This document shows positions 15,842-17,506 of a stretch of 17,506 bases of DNA, one piece after another. Source of the DNA: DAONLM01 sp035406685 (lineage in GTDB: Bacteria; Spirochaetota; GWE2-31-10; MWDO01); contig DAONLM010000038.1 of the NCBI GenBank assembly GCA_035406685.1, forward strand, positions 1 through 17,506. The letters run 5' to 3'. The position numbers and the translations under genes are program-made. The notes below the pieces were generated by a model. The model did not search any database, had not been told where the DNA came from, and saw only the letters and a program-made list of their open reading frames with translations. Every line of letters starts with the position of its first letter. Positions within the stretch are counted from its first letter, which is position 1.

Positions 15842-16657
15842 ATGAAAGATTTTAAAATTAGATATATATTTTATACGTTACATGGTTATCTATCTCTTTT
15901 AGTAATAATTTTAATCTCACTTATTATTTTTATTCCGGTGCTGATTATTCATATTTTTAAAAAAGATATATTTCTTATATGCACAAGATTTCTTGTAAGA
16001 CTGATGTTTTTTCTATATTGTTCACCAGTAAATAAATATTTCAAAAAAAAAAAAATAGACTCAAAGAGAAAGATATATATTATCAATCATTCTTCTTTAA
16101 TAGATGGGCTTCTGGTATATCTTATACCTGAAAATATAAAAGTAATGGGAAATGCAATATATGGTAAACTTCCTATATTAGGAATTGGATTTAACTTCCT
16201 TGGGAATATATCTGTTAAAAGAGGAGAACAGGGAAATGCACTTGATACATATTATCTTGCAAAGGAATATATTGAAAATAGTTATCCAGTTGTTATTTTC
16301 CCAGAAGGAACAAGAACAAGGGATGGAAATATTCAGAAATTTCAAAATGGAGCATTTAATCTGGCACTTGACGCTAAGGCTGATATTGTCCCAATTGTAT
16401 TTGATAGCTGGCATTTCTTACCACCACACTCTTTTTTGATAAGAGAAAGAAATATATACATAAAGATATTAGACCCAATAAGATATGAAGATATAAAAGA
16501 TCTAACACCAAAAGATATAAATAAATTAAGTAAAATAAAAATAATAGAGTCTCTTATTGAGATGAAAAAGAATAATAAATATAACTATGACTTTTCAGAG
16601 ATTATCAAAAATTTAGAGAAAGAACTAATTACTTTAAAATCCCCTATTAAAGATTAA
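15842..16657 (+). CDS. plsC: PlsC-type 1-acyl-glycerol-3-phosphate acyltransferase
   Basis: Acyltransferase of 271 residues, the usual size of bacterial LPA acyltransferase, which makes phosphatidic acid at the inner face of the membrane. An N-terminal hydrophobic hairpin or span lies at about 17-40, with a second hydrophobic stretch at about 43-60. Motif I is NHSSLID (82-88; His83 and Asp88 form the catalytic pair). Motif II is GNISVKRG (121-128), and motif III is FPEGTRTRDG (153-162). Motif IV is probably the IVPIV segment (182-186). The gene begins 11 nt after the GH57 stop and has a weak ribosome binding site, so it is likely translated from the kinase-GH57 message. Related acyltransferases acting on other glycerolipids or glycolipids cannot be excluded. 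Its end overlaps convergent adk by 11 nt. Confidence 0.9.
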   Translation: MKDFKIRYIFYTLHGYLSLLVIILISLIIFIPVLIIHIFKKDIFLICTRFLVRLMFFLYCSPVNKYFKKKKIDSKRKIYIINHSSLIDGLLVYLIPENIKVMGNAIYGKLPILGIGFNFLGNISVKRGEQGNALDTYYLAKEYIENSYPVVIFPEGTRTRDGNIQKFQNGAFNLALDAKADIVPIVFDSWHFLPPHSFLIRERNIYIKILDPIRYEDIKDLTPKDINKLSKIKIIESLIEMKKNNKYNYDFSEIIKNLEKELITLKSPIKD

Positions 16658-17276
16658 TGCTTTTTTTTATTTTATCAAAAACCTCTTCTGGTGATAATGT
16701 GGCATCAACCTTAATAAGTTTATTGAGATTTTTATAAAAATCTAATAAAGGTTCTGTTTGTGTATGATAAACATTAAGTCTTTTAATAATAGCCTCTTCT
16801 TTGTCATCATCTCTTATTATCAAGTTAGCCCCATCCTTATCGCAAGTACCATCTTTCTGAGGTTTATTGAAAAATATATTATATATTGCCCCACACTTTT
16901 CACAGACTCTTCTGCCTCCGAGTCTTTTTTTTACTTCTTCATCTGAAATATCAAAAAATATAGCCATATCAATTGGATTCTCTTTTTCAAAATATTCTGC
17001 CTGGGCAATTGTTCGAGGAAATCCATCCAATATGTAACCATTTTTACAATCTGGCTTACTAACTCTCTCTTTTACCATTTGTATCGTAATATCATCCGGG
17101 ACAAGTCCACCAGTCGCAAGAATATTAGAAACTTTCTTACCTAACTCTGTCTGATTCTTTATCGCCTCTCTAAAAAGATCACCTGTGCTAATTTGAGGAA
17201 TACCATAATTTTCATTAAATTTTTTAGCAATTGTTCCTTTACCTGCTCCTGGGGCACCAAAAAATACTAATTTCAT
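16647..17276 (-). CDS. adk: Adenylate kinase with a zinc-type LID
   Basis: Cytosolic enzyme of 209 residues that interconverts ATP and AMP with two ADP, keeping adenylate energy charge. The P-loop is GAPGAGKGT (7-15). The AMP-binding segment includes STGDLFREAI (30-39), and the DGFPRTIAQAE segment (84-94) is diagnostic. The LID domain is the long form with a structural metal site: Cys125, Cys128, Cys145 and Asp148 (C-x2-C-x16-C-x2-D), the Cys3-Asp arrangement known from Bacillus subtilis. The ATG at 17276 has AAGGAG 6 nt upstream on the minus strand. It is alone on its strand here, with its own promoter, and converges on plsC with an 11-nt overlap. Length and motifs are ordinary and complete. 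Confidence 0.96.
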   Translation of the reverse strand: MKLVFFGAPGAGKGTIAKKFNENYGIPQISTGDLFREAIKNQTELGKKVSNILATGGLVPDDITIQMVKERVSKPDCKNGYILDGFPRTIAQAEYFEKENPIDMAIFFDISDEEVKKRLGGRRVCEKCGAIYNIFFNKPQKDGTCDKDGANLIIRDDDKEEAIIKRLNVYHTQTEPLLDFYKNLNKLIKVDATLSPEEVFDKIKKSINL

Positions 17277-17359
17277 TTTTTTCTCCTTTTTATAATAAAT
17301 TTACAATCAATTTTTATATCTCTAAAATTTTTATTAATTAATGGGGGATCTCTTCTTGT

Positions 17360-17388
17360 TTTATACTTTAAAAAATAAAAATTGTCAA
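17360..17388 (-). promoter_or_regulatory. Promoter of adk
   Basis: On the minus strand TTGACA (17388-17383) is followed after 17 nt by TATAAA (17365-17360). Transcription would begin near 17353, leaving a leader of about 75 nt, the longest of the leaders inferred here. I see no convincing structure in that leader. The remaining 17389-17506 is AT-rich noncoding sequence without a supported feature. Confidence 0.7.
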
Positions 17389-17506
17389 TTTATTCAAAAA
17401 ATATAAAAAATAAAAGGATGCGATTTTATTTTTAGGCAGATAAAAAAGCGGATTTATCCTCATGGTAATTTTATTTGAGAAAAAGTTATAATAATTTTAT
17501 TTATTT

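Noticed and set aside
16645..16670. ATTAA-AGA-TTAAT followed by a T run at the plsC/adk junction
   Set aside because: The T run resembles a terminator tail, but the stem is 5 A-T pairs only and the run also encodes the lysines at the adk C-terminus.

Overview
The window is AT-rich (very roughly 28-30% G+C by eye) and almost fully coding. I read it as bacterial chromosome, most probably from the spirochaete lineage (Spirochaetota). The arguments are a compact alanyl-tRNA synthetase of 595 residues of the kind I associate with Borrelia and Treponema, a DUF115/Maf-type motility-associated protein, and a lipoprotein with a spirochaete-like lipobox (LFSC). This is inference from protein character. 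No rRNA or marker-gene comparison was possible, and compact AlaRS also occurs in some candidate-phylum bacteria.

Layout. (1) 1-125 is noncoding and opens with a 41-nt sequence that recurs at 10170-10210. (2) 126-449 is a stand-alone NIF3/YqfO-type domain protein. (3) 599-5692 is a same-strand run with a good promoter: parA, parB (overlapping), nadA, nadB, and a DNRLRE-domain lipoprotein. It joins chromosome partitioning to the two steps from aspartate to quinolinate in NAD synthesis. (4) 5686-7473 (minus) is alaS, overlapping the lipoprotein gene tail to tail. (5) 7606-9450 (minus) is a Maf/DUF115 protein, separated from alaS by a hairpin terminator whose T-tract runs directly into the alaS promoter. 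(6) 9614-10132 (minus) is an unrecognised protein that looks like two ribbon-helix-helix units in one chain, with a GC-richer 3' end and one copy of the 41-nt repeat upstream. (7) 10452-11249 is a metallo-beta-lactamase-fold hydrolase, possibly leaderless. (8) 11477-16657 is a three-gene run: membrane Ser/Thr kinase, GH57/DUF3536 glycoside hydrolase, and a PlsC-type acyltransferase. (9) 16647-17276 (minus) is adenylate kinase with a zinc-type LID, again overlapping its convergent neighbour. 17277-17506 is noncoding and holds the adk promoter.

Five sigma70-like promoters with -35 TTGACA or TTGAAT and -10 TATAAT-like boxes were found by eye, four with 17-nt spacing and one with 18 nt. Two genes (nadB, alaS) start at TTG, each with a well-placed Shine-Dalgarno.

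Most of the window is housekeeping. The least explained part is the tandem ribbon-helix-helix gene with its upstream repeat. The matching repeat at the left edge suggests a second member of the same module just outside the window. No CRISPR array, tRNA, rRNA, transposase or recognisable parS site was seen.
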